NCBI GenBank assembly: GCA_030158675.1
Contig: JAOASL010000030.1
Span: forward strand, 1 to 32,086
Origin: Burkholderiaceae bacterium
Lineage (GTDB): Bacteria; Pseudomonadota; Gammaproteobacteria; Burkholderiales; Burkholderiaceae_D
Direction: 5' to 3'
DNA length: 32,086 nt
Shown here: positions 8,107-16,922 of the stretch, piece after piece
How positions within the stretch are numbered: the stretch's first letter is position 1
Layout: each line of letters starts with the position of its first letter
Notes under the pieces: model-generated
What the model saw: only the letters and a program-made list of their open reading frames with translations
Database searches by the model: none
What the model was told of the DNA's origin: nothing
Made by a program: the position numbers and the translations under genes

Positions 8107-9375
8107 ATGCGTTTGCGATCCCTTGCATCCGTCGTCATCTGTCTCGCTGGCCTGCTGCTTGGCGGCGGCGTACAGTCGGCAGGTTTCCAGTTACAGAATC
8201 AGACCGGCTCGGGCAATGGCAATGCATACGCCGGCGCTGCTGCCGTGGCGGACGATGCAGGCACGATCTTCTTCAATCCGGCCGGCATGACACTTTTGCC
8301 GCAAGGGCATAGCGTCGCACTGGCCGGCACCGTCCTGAATCGCTCCGTCAATCTGTCCGATGGCAGTACCTCGGGCCTGTTGCCACCGCCGTCACTATCC
8401 AACGGCAAGGACGGTGGTGGCACTGTGCTCGTCCCGGCCTTCTACTGGTCGTATGCTGTCAATCCGGCCACGCGGCTCGGGCTGGGGATCTCGCCAAGCT
8501 TCGGTAACCAGACTGACTACGGCTTTGATTTCATCGGCCGTTATTCGGGGCATTACGCGAAACTGCGCCAGATCAATGTGAATCCTTCGGTCGCGTTTGC
8601 GCTCAATCCGCAATGGTCGATTGGCTTTGGTATCGACTATGCGCAGAACGATACCGAATTTCGACAAGGATCGCCGCTGCCGTCGGTACTGGCCAATAAC
8701 GATGTCACTGTCAAAGGTGACGACCATGCATTCGGCTACAACGCCGGCCTGCTGTTTCGCCCGCAACCCGGGACGAGGCTAGGGCTTACCTACCGGTCAG
8801 AGCTGCGATTTCGGCTCGAAGGCACGCTCGACAGCACTCTGACGCCGACCATTGACAATCATGTGCGTGCGCGGCTGACGACGCCGGCGCAGGTATCGTT
8901 CGCGCTGGCACAGGAGCTGAGCGATCGGCTCGAACTACTTGGCGACCTGAGCTGGACCGGCTGGAGCAGCGTAAATACGCTGGACGTGATCGACCGCAGC
9001 AGTGGCGCCTTGCTGAATTCGCTGAGCTACCGTTTCCGCGATACCTGGCGCGTCGGCATCGGCATGAATTATCGGTACAACGATGCATGGAAGTGGCGTG
9101 CCGGCGTCGCTTGGGATCAGACGCCCGTCAGGTCGGCGACCGACCGCACGATGACGCTGCCCGACTCGAATCGTACCTGGCTCGCATTCGGTGCGCGGTA
9201 TGCGGTGGATAAGGACAACTCGATCGACATCGGCTATGCACATGTCTTTTTCGCCGGCGCGCCGACCGAGCGCGCAGTGAAGAGTGCGCTGGGCACGACA
9301 GTACAAACGGTGAGTGGCACATTCGATGCGCGCGCCGACCTGCTGTCCTTGCAATGGAATTACCACTTTCGCTGA
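8107..9375 (+). CDS. FadL-family outer-membrane hydrocarbon/fatty-acid channel
   Basis: The 422-residue precursor has a signal peptide of about 24 residues (cleavage near QSA-GFQ). The mature end GFQLQNQTGSGNGNAYAGAA is followed by FFNPAGM, both hallmarks of the FadL/TodX/XylN family. The rest is strand-rich with many aromatic residues and ends in a terminal aromatic residue (YHFR), as expected for a beta-barrel. Such proteins let hydrophobic compounds, either long-chain fatty acids or monoaromatic hydrocarbons, diffuse across the outer membrane. The start at 8107 follows AAGGAGA with good spacing; an upstream in-frame extension to 7873 lacks these features. The neighbouring transporter-P450 and molybdenum hydroxylase genes make an aromatic or aliphatic substrate plausible. 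Confidence 0.88.
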   Translation: MRLRSLASVVICLAGLLLGGGVQSAGFQLQNQTGSGNGNAYAGAAAVADDAGTIFFNPAGMTLLPQGHSVALAGTVLNRSVNLSDGSTSGLLPPPSLSNGKDGGGTVLVPAFYWSYAVNPATRLGLGISPSFGNQTDYGFDFIGRYSGHYAKLRQINVNPSVAFALNPQWSIGFGIDYAQNDTEFRQGSPLPSVLANNDVTVKGDDHAFGYNAGLLFRPQPGTRLGLTYRSELRFRLEGTLDSTLTPTIDNHVRARLTTPAQVSFALAQELSDRLELLGDLSWTGWSSVNTLDVIDRSSGALLNSLSYRFRDTWRVGIGMNYRYNDAWKWRAGVAWDQTPVRSATDRTMTLPDSNRTWLAFGARYAVDKDNSIDIGYAHVFFAGAPTERAVKSALGTTVQTVSGTFDARADLLSLQWNYHFR

Positions 9376-9377
9376 GC

Positions 9378-9405
9378 CGCCCTCGCAGCGGGAGGCCGGA
9401 GGGCG
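9378..9405. terminator. Possible hairpin between convergent genes
   Basis: CGCCCTC (9378-9384) pairs with GAGGGCG (9399-9405) in the 38-bp gap between the convergent fadL-like and molybdenum hydroxylase genes. No T-run follows on either strand, so termination is only a guess. Confidence 0.3.
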
Positions 9406-9413
9406 ATGCGGGA

Positions 9414-11567
9414 TCAGGCCTTGTAGCGGAAACCGTGATGCTTCAGCGGCAGCGAACGGATGCGCTTGCCGGTGGCGGCGAACAGTGCGTTCACCATCGC
9501 CGGAATCACGCCGCCGATCGGCGGTTCGCCGACGCCTCCCCAGAAGTCGAAGGTGGGCATGAGCAGCGGGATGATCTCCGGCTTGACGTTGATGCGCGCC
9601 AGCGGATAGTCATGGAAGTTCGACTGTTTGACCGCGCCGTTCTCGATGGTGATCTCCTCGGCCATGATGGCCGACAAGCCCCACAGTACGCCGCCCTCGA
9701 TTTGAGCCTGCACGGCGTTCGGATGCACTACATGGCCGCTGTCGATCGCCACCACGACACGCTTCACCTCGATTTCGCTGCCATCGACGACGGACAGTTC
9801 GACCGCCGCCGCGGTATAGCTTCCGTAGGAATCCACGACGGCGATGCCGCGATGTACGCCTGCCGGCGCCGGTGTGTCCCAGCCGATGGCTTTCGCCGCC
9901 GCATCCAGCACCGCGAGATCTTTTTTGCCTTTCAGCAGAGGGCGGCGGAACTGGTAGGGATCCTTGCCAGCGGCATGCGCAAGTTCATCGATGAAGCATT
10001 CGCGATAGAACGGATTATTGGTATGCGCTACCGCGCGCCAGAAGCCGGGCGGCACGTGCAGCTCGCGCATCATGTACTCGTTCAGGAAATTCGGCACCGC
10101 GTACGGGTTGTCGCGGAAAACGCGGGTATTGATTTGATCAACGCCGTCCTTCACGAAGTTTGGATACACGGTGATCGCAATCGACTGGTCGGACTGGCGC
10201 ACCTGCCATGCCGTCCAGTTGCCGTCCTCGTCGAGTGCGCCGCGCAGCTTGACCAGCGACACCGGACGATAGCGTCCCTGCCGCATGTCTTCTTCGCGTG
10301 ACCACTGCAGCCGCACCGGCGTGCCCGGCATCGCCATGGCGATTTTCACTGCTTGTCGCGTGTAATCCTGATGCGGGCCGCGTCGGCCGAAGCCGCCGCC
10401 GGCATGCATCTTGTGTATCCAGACTTTTTCCATTGGCAGGCCCGACACTTCCGCCGCAGCCGCGATCGATGCCTCGCCGTTCTGCGTGCCGACCCACACT
10501 TCCAGCCGGTCCGGCGAATATTGTGCGGTCGCAGTCTGCGGCTCCATGGTGGCGTGGTTCATGAAACCGGTCGTATATTCGGCCTCGATCACCTGGTGCG
10601 CGTTCGCAAAGGCCGGTGCGATGTCGCCGTCCTTGCGCGCGACCGGCACCGATGCGGCTTCCAGGCCTTCTCGCAGGTAGGCCTTGATGGAGTCGCTGGA
10701 GACACGGTCCTTGCCAGCGTTCTCCCACTCGGCCTTCACTTTTTTCAGTGCCTGATTGGCCTGCCACCAGTTGGCAGCGACCACGGCGATCCAGTCTTCG
10801 CTGACAATGATCTGCTGCACCCCCGGCATCGTGCGTGCCTCGCTGTCATCATGGCTTTTCAGGTAACCGCCGAACACCGGGCATTGCCGGATCGACGCGT
10901 ACAGCATGCCGGGGAGGCGCACGTCGGAGGCATACACCTGCGAGCCATTCACCTTGGCGGGAATGTCAAACCGCGCCGGCGAGGTGCCGGCGATTTTCCA
11001 GGCCTTCGGATCCTTCAGCGGCGGATTCTCCGGCACCGGCATCGTCGCGGCGAGCTCAGCCAGCTCACCGTAACGCGCCTGCTTGCCCGACGCATGCATG
11101 ACCACACCGTTTTCGGCGCGACATTCCTCTGCCGGCACACGCCACTGCTGCGCGGCGGCGGCAACCAGCATCTGGCGTGCAGCCGCACCGCCTTTGCGCA
11201 CATACTCGTGCGAGTCGCGGATTCCCCGGCTGCCACCGGTGGTCATGTCTTTCCAGATTTTCTTGCGGCGCATGTGCTCGTTGACATCCGCATATTCCGG
11301 GCGAACCTTACTCCAGTCGCATTCAAGTTCTTCGGCGACCAGCTGGGCGAGGCCGGTGAAAGTGCCCTGGCCGAGTTCGGAGCGCGCAATGCGGATGATG
11401 ACGGTGTCATCCGGCTGGATCACAACCCAATGCGTGACTTCAGGCGCGGCACCAGCCGATGCTGCCAGGGCGGCCCGCCCCTGGATGCCAAGGATGAACG
11501 CACCGCTAAGCGCAGCCGACTGTTGGAGGAAAGTACGACGAGAGGAGCGGGTCGGGGCAGGGCTCAT
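9414..11567 (-). CDS. Molybdenum hydroxylase large subunit (isoquinoline 1-oxidoreductase beta type), Tat-exported
   Basis: The 717-residue protein belongs to the xanthine dehydrogenase family. It begins with a twin-arginine signal (SRRTFLQ, R10-R11, then a hydrophobic stretch and ALA), so it is folded before export to the periplasm. Molybdopterin-binding features include GQGTFTGLAQLVAEEL near residue 65, the HAGGGFGRRG loop and the C-terminal GVGEPPIGG segment with the catalytic-type Glu. It matches the IorB-like group that oxidises N-heterocycles, aldehydes or nicotinate and passes electrons to cytochrome c. The start at 11567 is preceded by GGAG. Such enzymes need a small 2Fe-2S subunit, normally encoded next door; none is found here or elsewhere in the window. 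The cytochromes at 403-2480 are of the type often paired with it. Confidence 0.88.
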   Translation of the reverse strand: MSPAPTRSSRRTFLQQSAALSGAFILGIQGRAALAASAGAAPEVTHWVVIQPDDTVIIRIARSELGQGTFTGLAQLVAEELECDWSKVRPEYADVNEHMRRKKIWKDMTTGGSRGIRDSHEYVRKGGAAARQMLVAAAAQQWRVPAEECRAENGVVMHASGKQARYGELAELAATMPVPENPPLKDPKAWKIAGTSPARFDIPAKVNGSQVYASDVRLPGMLYASIRQCPVFGGYLKSHDDSEARTMPGVQQIIVSEDWIAVVAANWWQANQALKKVKAEWENAGKDRVSSDSIKAYLREGLEAASVPVARKDGDIAPAFANAHQVIEAEYTTGFMNHATMEPQTATAQYSPDRLEVWVGTQNGEASIAAAAEVSGLPMEKVWIHKMHAGGGFGRRGPHQDYTRQAVKIAMAMPGTPVRLQWSREEDMRQGRYRPVSLVKLRGALDEDGNWTAWQVRQSDQSIAITVYPNFVKDGVDQINTRVFRDNPYAVPNFLNEYMMRELHVPPGFWRAVAHTNNPFYRECFIDELAHAAGKDPYQFRRPLLKGKKDLAVLDAAAKAIGWDTPAPAGVHRGIAVVDSYGSYTAAAVELSVVDGSEIEVKRVVVAIDSGHVVHPNAVQAQIEGGVLWGLSAIMAEEITIENGAVKQSNFHDYPLARINVKPEIIPLLMPTFDFWGGVGEPPIGGVIPAMVNALFAATGKRIRSLPLKHHGFRYKA

Positions 11568-11604
11568 GCGGATCTCCGGATAAATGATTTTTAGCGATTT
11601 TAAA

Positions 11605-11636
11605 CCGGAAAGAAAAACGCCCCGCAGGCGGGGCGT
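11605..11636 (-). terminator. Rho-independent terminator after the duplicated-domain gene
   Basis: ACGCCCCG (11617-11624) pairs with CGGGGCGT (11629-11636) around a 4-nt loop. On the minus strand the hairpin is followed by TTTTTCTTT. It ends the transcript of the gene at 11671-13113 and isolates it from the molybdenum hydroxylase gene downstream. Confidence 0.85.
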
Positions 11637-11670
11637 CGGAGAGGAACAGGCCAATAACGTGGCCTGTAAT

Positions 11671-13113
11671 TTAATACAGTGTATTCAACCAGGCCACGAT
11701 GTCATGGCGCGGCTCATCAATGATGAACCGGGTCGTCAGTAGTGCCATTTCTGCGGCATCCAATTGCGTATAGGCGATCCTTCTGAGCACCTGGAATGTC
11801 CAATTGCCATATTCGTTAGCGCTGACGTTATTGGCTATCGCTTGGAATGAATGGGTGAATCTGAAGAATTTATCGTTGAAGCGTTGTCCGTCCGGGCTTT
11901 GCGCTGGTCTCGGGGTTTCTGCGTTCACCAAATATTTAATGACAGTAATCGTGCCTTTCCGATTGAACTTCGCTTCCGTAAACAACATGAAAGCCGAGTC
12001 CAGATATTTTTGGGTTTCTCTGCTCAACTGTGCGTTGACATTAACTTTTTCAGTGGATGTACTTTGAGGTGAGATTGTCGCGGTTGGCGATGGCCATCCT
12101 GTGACTTGGGCCGGTAATGGCGCTGGTGCTGGCTGGGCCAGTGGGATCTGCGCTGTCATCGTGCTGCCGTATACCGGAACCATCGGTTGCAGTATCGTCT
12201 GTGGATAAGCTTGGGGAATGCCGGGCGATTGCGCCATCGTTTGCGGATAGGGCTGGGGTATGCCGGACTGTTGCGCGGGAATATTATTCGCCGGAGTAAA
12301 ACCCGGCTGGGTCACCATCGATGGAAACGGCACATAGCTGCCACCCATCATTCCGGTGGGCATGGATGTCGGTGGATAAGGCATGGGGGCCACTTGCTGT
12401 TGCTGCGCGACAGACGGCGCGGGATTCGGCATAGCCTGCATTGGCATCACCGTAGGGAAATAGCCGCCAACCGGCACGAATGTGGTTCCTTGCGGATAAG
12501 CCGACATCATTGGCGGGAATCCGGTCTGGCTGGTCATCTGAGCCGGGTATTGCATGACCATCGGCGCCTGCGTGGTGAACATCGGCTGAGTCGAGGTTGT
12601 TGTTGTGGTCTGTGTGGTGATCACGGTATCTGACTGCGCCGGTAAAACCGGTTGGGAATGACTGCGATTTTTCACTCTGGGCGGAGCAATTTCATTCTGT
12701 TTTTCTCGGATCCATGACAGCAGTTCGTTGCCCGAAAGTTCGTTCGAGGCGGTGACATAGCTGTCGTATTTATCTTCGAATCCCTTTTTTGCAAGCGCAG
12801 TTTTCAGGGCAGAAAGAAATTCCTGTCGGTTGGATTCTTTTTTCGATACTCCGATGGCGATCTCAAGTTCATTCCTGAACTGGTCGAATTTTCCGTTGAA
12901 TTCTTCAGCGGATTTGGTGTTCGACAGCACCTTGGCATTATTGTCCAACAGGTATTTCAGACAGGTCAGTTTGCCGGTACGGCTCGGTATCAGCCCGTTT
13001 ACGATTTCCATGAAATCGCTCACACGTTGCTGGATTTTTTTATCATGTCTGGAGAGTTGGTTTCCTTCAAAGCCTTGTCGTTGGGCGGTACTGGAGGCAG
13101 GGTTTGGTCTCAT
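11671..13113 (-). CDS. Unrecognised protein: duplicated domain flanking a Pro/Gln/Met-rich linker
   Basis: I do not recognise this 480-residue protein. Residues about 19-140 and 362-480 look like two copies of one predicted helical domain. Both begin QLSR, then share (R/K)xGKLTCLKYLL against RKGTITVIKYLV, FNGKFDQF against FNDKFFRF, and a final (L)LSWIREK against IVAWLNTLY. The 220 residues between are low complexity, rich in Pro, Gln, Met, Thr and Tyr, with QQQQ, a TTTTT run and repeated GIPQ-YPQT units. There is no signal peptide or membrane segment. The domain-coding parts are visibly more AT-rich than neighbouring genes, suggesting acquisition. The start at 13113 has GGAAAG about 6-8 nt upstream; the ATG at 13119 abuts that site. 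It is monocistronic with its own terminator. A scaffold, adhesin-like or effector role is possible but unsupported. Confidence 0.8.
   Translation of the reverse strand: MRPNPASSTAQRQGFEGNQLSRHDKKIQQRVSDFMEIVNGLIPSRTGKLTCLKYLLDNNAKVLSNTKSAEEFNGKFDQFRNELEIAIGVSKKESNRQEFLSALKTALAKKGFEDKYDSYVTASNELSGNELLSWIREKQNEIAPPRVKNRSHSQPVLPAQSDTVITTQTTTTTSTQPMFTTQAPMVMQYPAQMTSQTGFPPMMSAYPQGTTFVPVGGYFPTVMPMQAMPNPAPSVAQQQQVAPMPYPPTSMPTGMMGGSYVPFPSMVTQPGFTPANNIPAQQSGIPQPYPQTMAQSPGIPQAYPQTILQPMVPVYGSTMTAQIPLAQPAPAPLPAQVTGWPSPTATISPQSTSTEKVNVNAQLSRETQKYLDSAFMLFTEAKFNRKGTITVIKYLVNAETPRPAQSPDGQRFNDKFFRFTHSFQAIANNVSANEYGNWTFQVLRRIAYTQLDAAEMALLTTRFIIDEPRHDIVAWLNTLY
12187..12270 (-). repeat. Two tandem 42-bp units coding a Pro-rich repeat
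   Basis: Two adjacent, imperfect 42-bp units (12187-12228 and 12229-12270) encode 14-residue repeats of the form GIPQ(P/A)YPQT(M/I)(A/L)Q within the linker of the duplicated-domain protein. A third, decayed copy may begin at 12271 (QQSGIPQ side). Confidence 0.7.
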
Positions 13114-13311
13114 GGTCATCTTTCCGGAAATGTTTACGAGCAGCTTTCGATCATCGGCTGCGCCGTTTTTTGGGGGTATGGAAATTCGGAAAGGTTCCAG
13201 CGGTCAGCCGGGATTGACGATCGTCAGGATTTAGAGCCTAACGGGACAGGCTCTTAGCCGCTCGATCGCATGGTCGAGCAGGTATGTTCAGATTCAGCGC
13301 AGCGGCGGGGT
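13114..13311. other. Intergenic region with two small hairpins
   Basis: This 198-bp gap lies between two minus-strand genes. AGAGCCT (13233-13239) pairs with AGGCTCT (13248-13254), and GCTCGA (13260-13265) with TCGAGC (13274-13279). Either could help end the helicase transcript, but neither has a T-tail. The promoter of the downstream gene should also lie here. Confidence 0.35.
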
Positions 13312-14952
13312 TTACGGTAGTTTGTCGATCAGAAAACGCGCGGCACGGTCGGATATCACCAACATCAGTTTCAGTCGCGCGCGCGTCATGCCGACGAACA
13401 GCTTGCGGAAGCTTTTGTCATCCAGCGTTTCGAAGTCGATCTCAGTAAAAATTACCGCCGGCGCTGACTGGCCCTTGAAGCGGTAGACCGACTCGGCCAG
13501 CAATTCACCATCGCGATAGACCGGATTGCCAAACAGGTCATAGCTGCCGTCGAAAGACTTCAGCGTGTGATGGCCGAGGGCGTCGAGGTTCAACAGCGCG
13601 GAATGTTCACGGCCGCGGAAGCTGACCAGCGCGATGTTCTGTCGCCCATAGCCAGCACCGAGACAGCGGGTGATCGCCTGCCGGGTTTGCGCATGCATCT
13701 GCGCGGTATCGCCGGCCGGGTAGGTCAGCACATCGATGTCGGCACCGGCGAAAGGGCTCGACGCGTCGATCGTCAGGGCGTCCGGCGAGAGCGCAGCCAG
13801 TAGCTGCACCACCTGTCGCGGGCTGCGGAAGTTGCTGTCGGCGTGCAGCGTGACCCAGCCGGGCAATGCCACCGGCGCGCGCGCATAGAGATTTTGCAGC
13901 GGATCTTCCAGCCACAGCGCGCGACCGTCGCCTTGCAGCAGGCGCAGCAGCGCATCGCGCCATTGTTCCGAGAAGTCCTGACCTTCGTCGACGATCAGCA
14001 CGTCAAAGCGCCAGTCTGGCGGCAGATCGGCCTGAGCCAGGTGCGCCTCAAGGCGTTGCCACACCTGCGGATCGGCATAGTCAGGCGCGACGCCGGTGTC
14101 GCGCGCGAACAGATCGCACAGCTGGTGATAATTCGCCACGCGGCCGACGGCCGGCACCAGTCGCTGTACATGATCCGCCAGCGGTCGGTTATAGCAGACA
14201 TAAAGCGGCCTCAGTCCGGCGGCGATGGCGGCCAGATACTCGGCCAGCGCCAGCTGGGTCTTGCCGCTGCCGGCAGTGCCGCTCACGCGTAGCCGGAACG
14301 GCGTGAAATCGAGTTTGCGTGCCCAGCTTGCCAGCCCGCCGGAAATGCGGGTGACCAGCGCGTTTGCCTGGCCGATCATGGCGCTCGGGTCGGGCACCAG
14401 CTGCAGCACATTGCCGAGGAAGCGCATCACGCGTTCGCGCTGTGCACTGACCTCGGTCAGCGGCAGGATTGTGCGCACCACTGCCGGCAGCTGCTCGCGC
14501 CGCCGCGCGTCCACAATGCGGTCGGCTGCAATGCCGGCGGTTTCGACCTTTCTGACCTGATAGTCAGGGCAATACAGCAGGTAATCAATCGCGAGCGGTT
14601 CGCCGCCGCTGCCGAAGCGCTGCTTCAGCGCGCCGACTGTGCGCACGATCTGGTTGCGTACCAGCTTGGGCTTGTCCAGTCCGGCGTAGCGCTTCGCGAG
14701 ACCTTCATCGGTCTCGGTCAGAAAGCCGGATTTCTGCTCGATCAGCAGCAGTCGGCCATCGGGCGCGACCACGATGAAATCAACCTCGCCATAGGCCGAC
14801 CAGCCTTTCTCGACTTGGGTCCAGTGCACGCCGTGAAAGACGGTGTAGTCATCGGACAAGGCCTGTTCGAGCTGTGCCAGTGTCTCGATCTCGCGCTGGG
14901 CTGCGCCAGTGACAGCCAGCTCGCGCCAGCCCGGGGGGTGGATATGCGCCAT
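13312..14952 (-). CDS. NERD nuclease-domain/UvrD-like SF1 helicase fusion
   Basis: This 546-residue cytoplasmic protein has two parts. The N-terminus (about 15-130) is a NERD domain, a restriction-endonuclease-like fold, with GEVDF (D58) followed by the E72-x-K74 pair of the catalytic core. Residues about 210-540 form a superfamily 1 helicase: Walker A GTAGSGKT (225-232), motif II VDEGQD (321-326), SNFRSP (373-378) and motif VI GMTRAR (521-526). NERD-helicase fusions are thought to process DNA and some are associated with phage or plasmid defence; the role here is inferred only. All core motifs look intact. It diverges from rmuC, another DNA-processing gene, 122 bp away. No clear ribosome-binding site precedes the ATG at 14952, so the exact start is less sure. 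Confidence 0.85.
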   Translation of the reverse strand: MAHIHPPGWRELAVTGAAQREIETLAQLEQALSDDYTVFHGVHWTQVEKGWSAYGEVDFIVVAPDGRLLLIEQKSGFLTETDEGLAKRYAGLDKPKLVRNQIVRTVGALKQRFGSGGEPLAIDYLLYCPDYQVRKVETAGIAADRIVDARRREQLPAVVRTILPLTEVSAQRERVMRFLGNVLQLVPDPSAMIGQANALVTRISGGLASWARKLDFTPFRLRVSGTAGSGKTQLALAEYLAAIAAGLRPLYVCYNRPLADHVQRLVPAVGRVANYHQLCDLFARDTGVAPDYADPQVWQRLEAHLAQADLPPDWRFDVLIVDEGQDFSEQWRDALLRLLQGDGRALWLEDPLQNLYARAPVALPGWVTLHADSNFRSPRQVVQLLAALSPDALTIDASSPFAGADIDVLTYPAGDTAQMHAQTRQAITRCLGAGYGRQNIALVSFRGREHSALLNLDALGHHTLKSFDGSYDLFGNPVYRDGELLAESVYRFKGQSAPAVIFTEIDFETLDDKSFRKLFVGMTRARLKLMLVISDRAARFLIDKLP

Positions 14953-15074
14953 AGTCGATCGACAAAATCGGTCCGCAAAAAGTCAGACGCCATTGTAGGC
15001 TGTCAATTGCATCCCGGGCATGCCGGCCTGCGCGCCGCTGGTAAACTCGGTCGATTGATTCGCGGAGAATTTGC

Positions 15075-16448
15075 ATGGATATCGTGGCCCTCATCACCGG
15101 CGGCGTCGCCGGACTCGCCGCCGGTGCGCTGCTGACGGCAGTGCTGACGCGCGGCCGTCAGTCGGAACTCGTGACATCTCAGGAACGGCTGCGCATGACC
15201 GAGGGGCAGCTCACACAGGCAGCAAATCAGAACGATCAGCTGCGTGCCGAACTGTCCGCCGCCCGTGAGTCGCTTGCCAGTACAAACACCCTGCTGGAGG
15301 AAGTGCGCAGGAATGCCGACGCGCAGCTGCTGACGCTGCAGCAGATGAGCGAGGCGTCGCGGCGCACGCTGACGGAGGAATTCCAGAATCTCGCCAGCCA
15401 GATCCTGGAAGACAAATCACGTCGTTTCAGCGAGCAGAATGTGCAGAGCCTGGGCAATCTGCTGAATCCGTTTCGCGAACGGCTGAATGAATTCAAGACC
15501 CGTGTCGAAGAAATGCACCATCAGGATGCGCAGCAGCAGGCCGCGCTGCGTACCGAGCTGAAGCATTTGCAGGAGCTGAACCAGCGGATGACCGCTGAGG
15601 CGCACGATCTGGCGACTGCGCTGAAGGGGCAGGCGAAGAAGCAGGGCAACTGGGGCGAGCTGGTGCTGGAGAACGTGCTGGCGCGTTCCGGATTGCAGGA
15701 GGGCCGGGATTACCGGCGCGAAGTGAGTTTCGCCTCCGAACACGGCCGGCAGCGGCCGGACGTGATCATTTATCTGCCGGACGACAAGCATTTGATCGTC
15801 GATGCCAAGGTGTCGCTGAATGCGTACACGCGCTATGTGAATGCAGACGATGAGCCCGAGCGCAAGCAGGCGCTGAAAGAACATGTGAAGGCGGTTGCGG
15901 ATCGCATCACGGAACTGTCTGACCGCCGTTATTTTGAACTGGCCGACCTGAATTCGCCGGAGATGGTGTTCATGTTCGTGCCGATCGAATCGGCCTTCGT
16001 CGAGGCGCTGCGCGCGGATGAAAGTCTGTTCCAGCGCGCGCTCGAGCAGAACGTGCTGGTCGCCACGCCAACCACGCTGCTGACCAGCCTGAATATCGTG
16101 CGTCAGCTGTGGCGGCTCGAAAAGCAGAATGCACACAGCGCCGCGCTGGCCGAGAGCGCGGGCAAGCTGTACCACAAGCTGACGCTTTTCATCGCCACGA
16201 TGGAGGATCTTGGCCGCAAGCTCGACGGGGCACGCGCCAGCTATGCGAAGGCCTTCGGCCAGCTTTATCAGGGGCGCGGCAACCTGATCAAGCAGGCAAA
16301 AGATTTCGAGCAACTCGGGGTGGCGGTCAAGGGCACGCTGCCGCAGTACCTGGTTGACAAGGCTGAACTCGAGCTCGAATTGCTGCCGCCGTCGGCCGAC
16401 GAGTTGCCGGCTGAGGATGACGCCGACGCCGCAGACCGCGCCGCCTGA
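15075..16448 (+). CDS. rmuC: DNA recombination protein RmuC
   Basis: The 457-residue protein starts with a single membrane segment (about 3-25), continues as a long coiled coil (about 30-190), and then carries the RmuC nuclease-like domain. That domain shows KKQGNWGELVLENVLARSGL, the RPDVIIYLPD / LIVDAKVSL block containing the conserved D...D-x-K core, and MVFMFVPIESAF. RmuC limits DNA inversions at short inverted repeats and is thought to act on unusual DNA structures. The acidic, Ala/Asp-rich tail is typical and variable. The start follows GGAGAAT. It diverges from the NERD-helicase gene. Confidence 0.93.
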   Translation: MDIVALITGGVAGLAAGALLTAVLTRGRQSELVTSQERLRMTEGQLTQAANQNDQLRAELSAARESLASTNTLLEEVRRNADAQLLTLQQMSEASRRTLTEEFQNLASQILEDKSRRFSEQNVQSLGNLLNPFRERLNEFKTRVEEMHHQDAQQQAALRTELKHLQELNQRMTAEAHDLATALKGQAKKQGNWGELVLENVLARSGLQEGRDYRREVSFASEHGRQRPDVIIYLPDDKHLIVDAKVSLNAYTRYVNADDEPERKQALKEHVKAVADRITELSDRRYFELADLNSPEMVFMFVPIESAFVEALRADESLFQRALEQNVLVATPTTLLTSLNIVRQLWRLEKQNAHSAALAESAGKLYHKLTLFIATMEDLGRKLDGARASYAKAFGQLYQGRGNLIKQAKDFEQLGVAVKGTLPQYLVDKAELELELLPPSADELPAEDDADAADRAA

Positions 16449-16520
16449 TGCGGCGCAGCGTGCCTTCTGCGCGGAAGACTGCTATCAATAAGATGTGTTC
16501 ATCACGCCTGGGAGATCCAG

Positions 16521-16904
16521 ATGAAACGCATCCGAAGGCTGTGCTTGCGGACCGTATTGCCGCTGCTGTCGGCTGTGGCAGCCGGCGCATCCGCGCACGA
16601 GCTGACTGCGCGCGAGTGCATGGAAGGCTCGGACTATATCCGTAATGCCGCCTTGTCGCGTGATAGCGGCGTGACCGAGGCGGCGTTCATGGACGTGTTC
16701 GAGCGCGACATGATGATGATCGCGCGCGTGCCGCCGTCGCTGCGCTGGTTCGTGCAGGACCAGGACGACGAATCGCTGTTGCGTGCGGCACTGGACGACG
16801 TATTCAGCCGGCCGCAGTCTCCCCAGCAGCATGCGCTGGACTTCGCCCGGGCCTGTGTGCCCCATACGGGCGAATGGAAGGCGCTGGGGCAGGACCGTAT
16901 CTAG
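16521..16904 (+). CDS. Small exported protein of unknown function
   Basis: The 127-residue precursor has a clear export signal (basic MKRIRRLCLR, hydrophobic core, ASA-HE cleavage near residue 26). The mature part is about 100 residues, helical and acidic, with two cysteines (AREC and ARAC) placed near the two ends, which could form a disulfide in the periplasm. I do not recognise a family. GGGAG stands 7-8 nt before the ATG, which supports the start. It follows rmuC by 72 bp on the same strand and converges on the TonB-receptor gene. Confidence 0.7.
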   Translation: MKRIRRLCLRTVLPLLSAVAAGASAHELTARECMEGSDYIRNAALSRDSGVTEAAFMDVFERDMMMIARVPPSLRWFVQDQDDESLLRAALDDVFSRPQSPQQHALDFARACVPHTGEWKALGQDRI

Positions 16905-16922
16905 GCCCGGCCCTATCGGCAA

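Noticed and set aside
10353-11594. 413-residue plus-strand open frame opposite the molybdenum hydroxylase
   Set aside because: It is a shadow of a clear family member on the other strand, His/Arg-rich, with no motif.
15417-16313. 298-residue minus-strand open frame opposite rmuC
   Set aside because: RmuC motifs on the plus strand explain the region. The antisense frame resembles no family.
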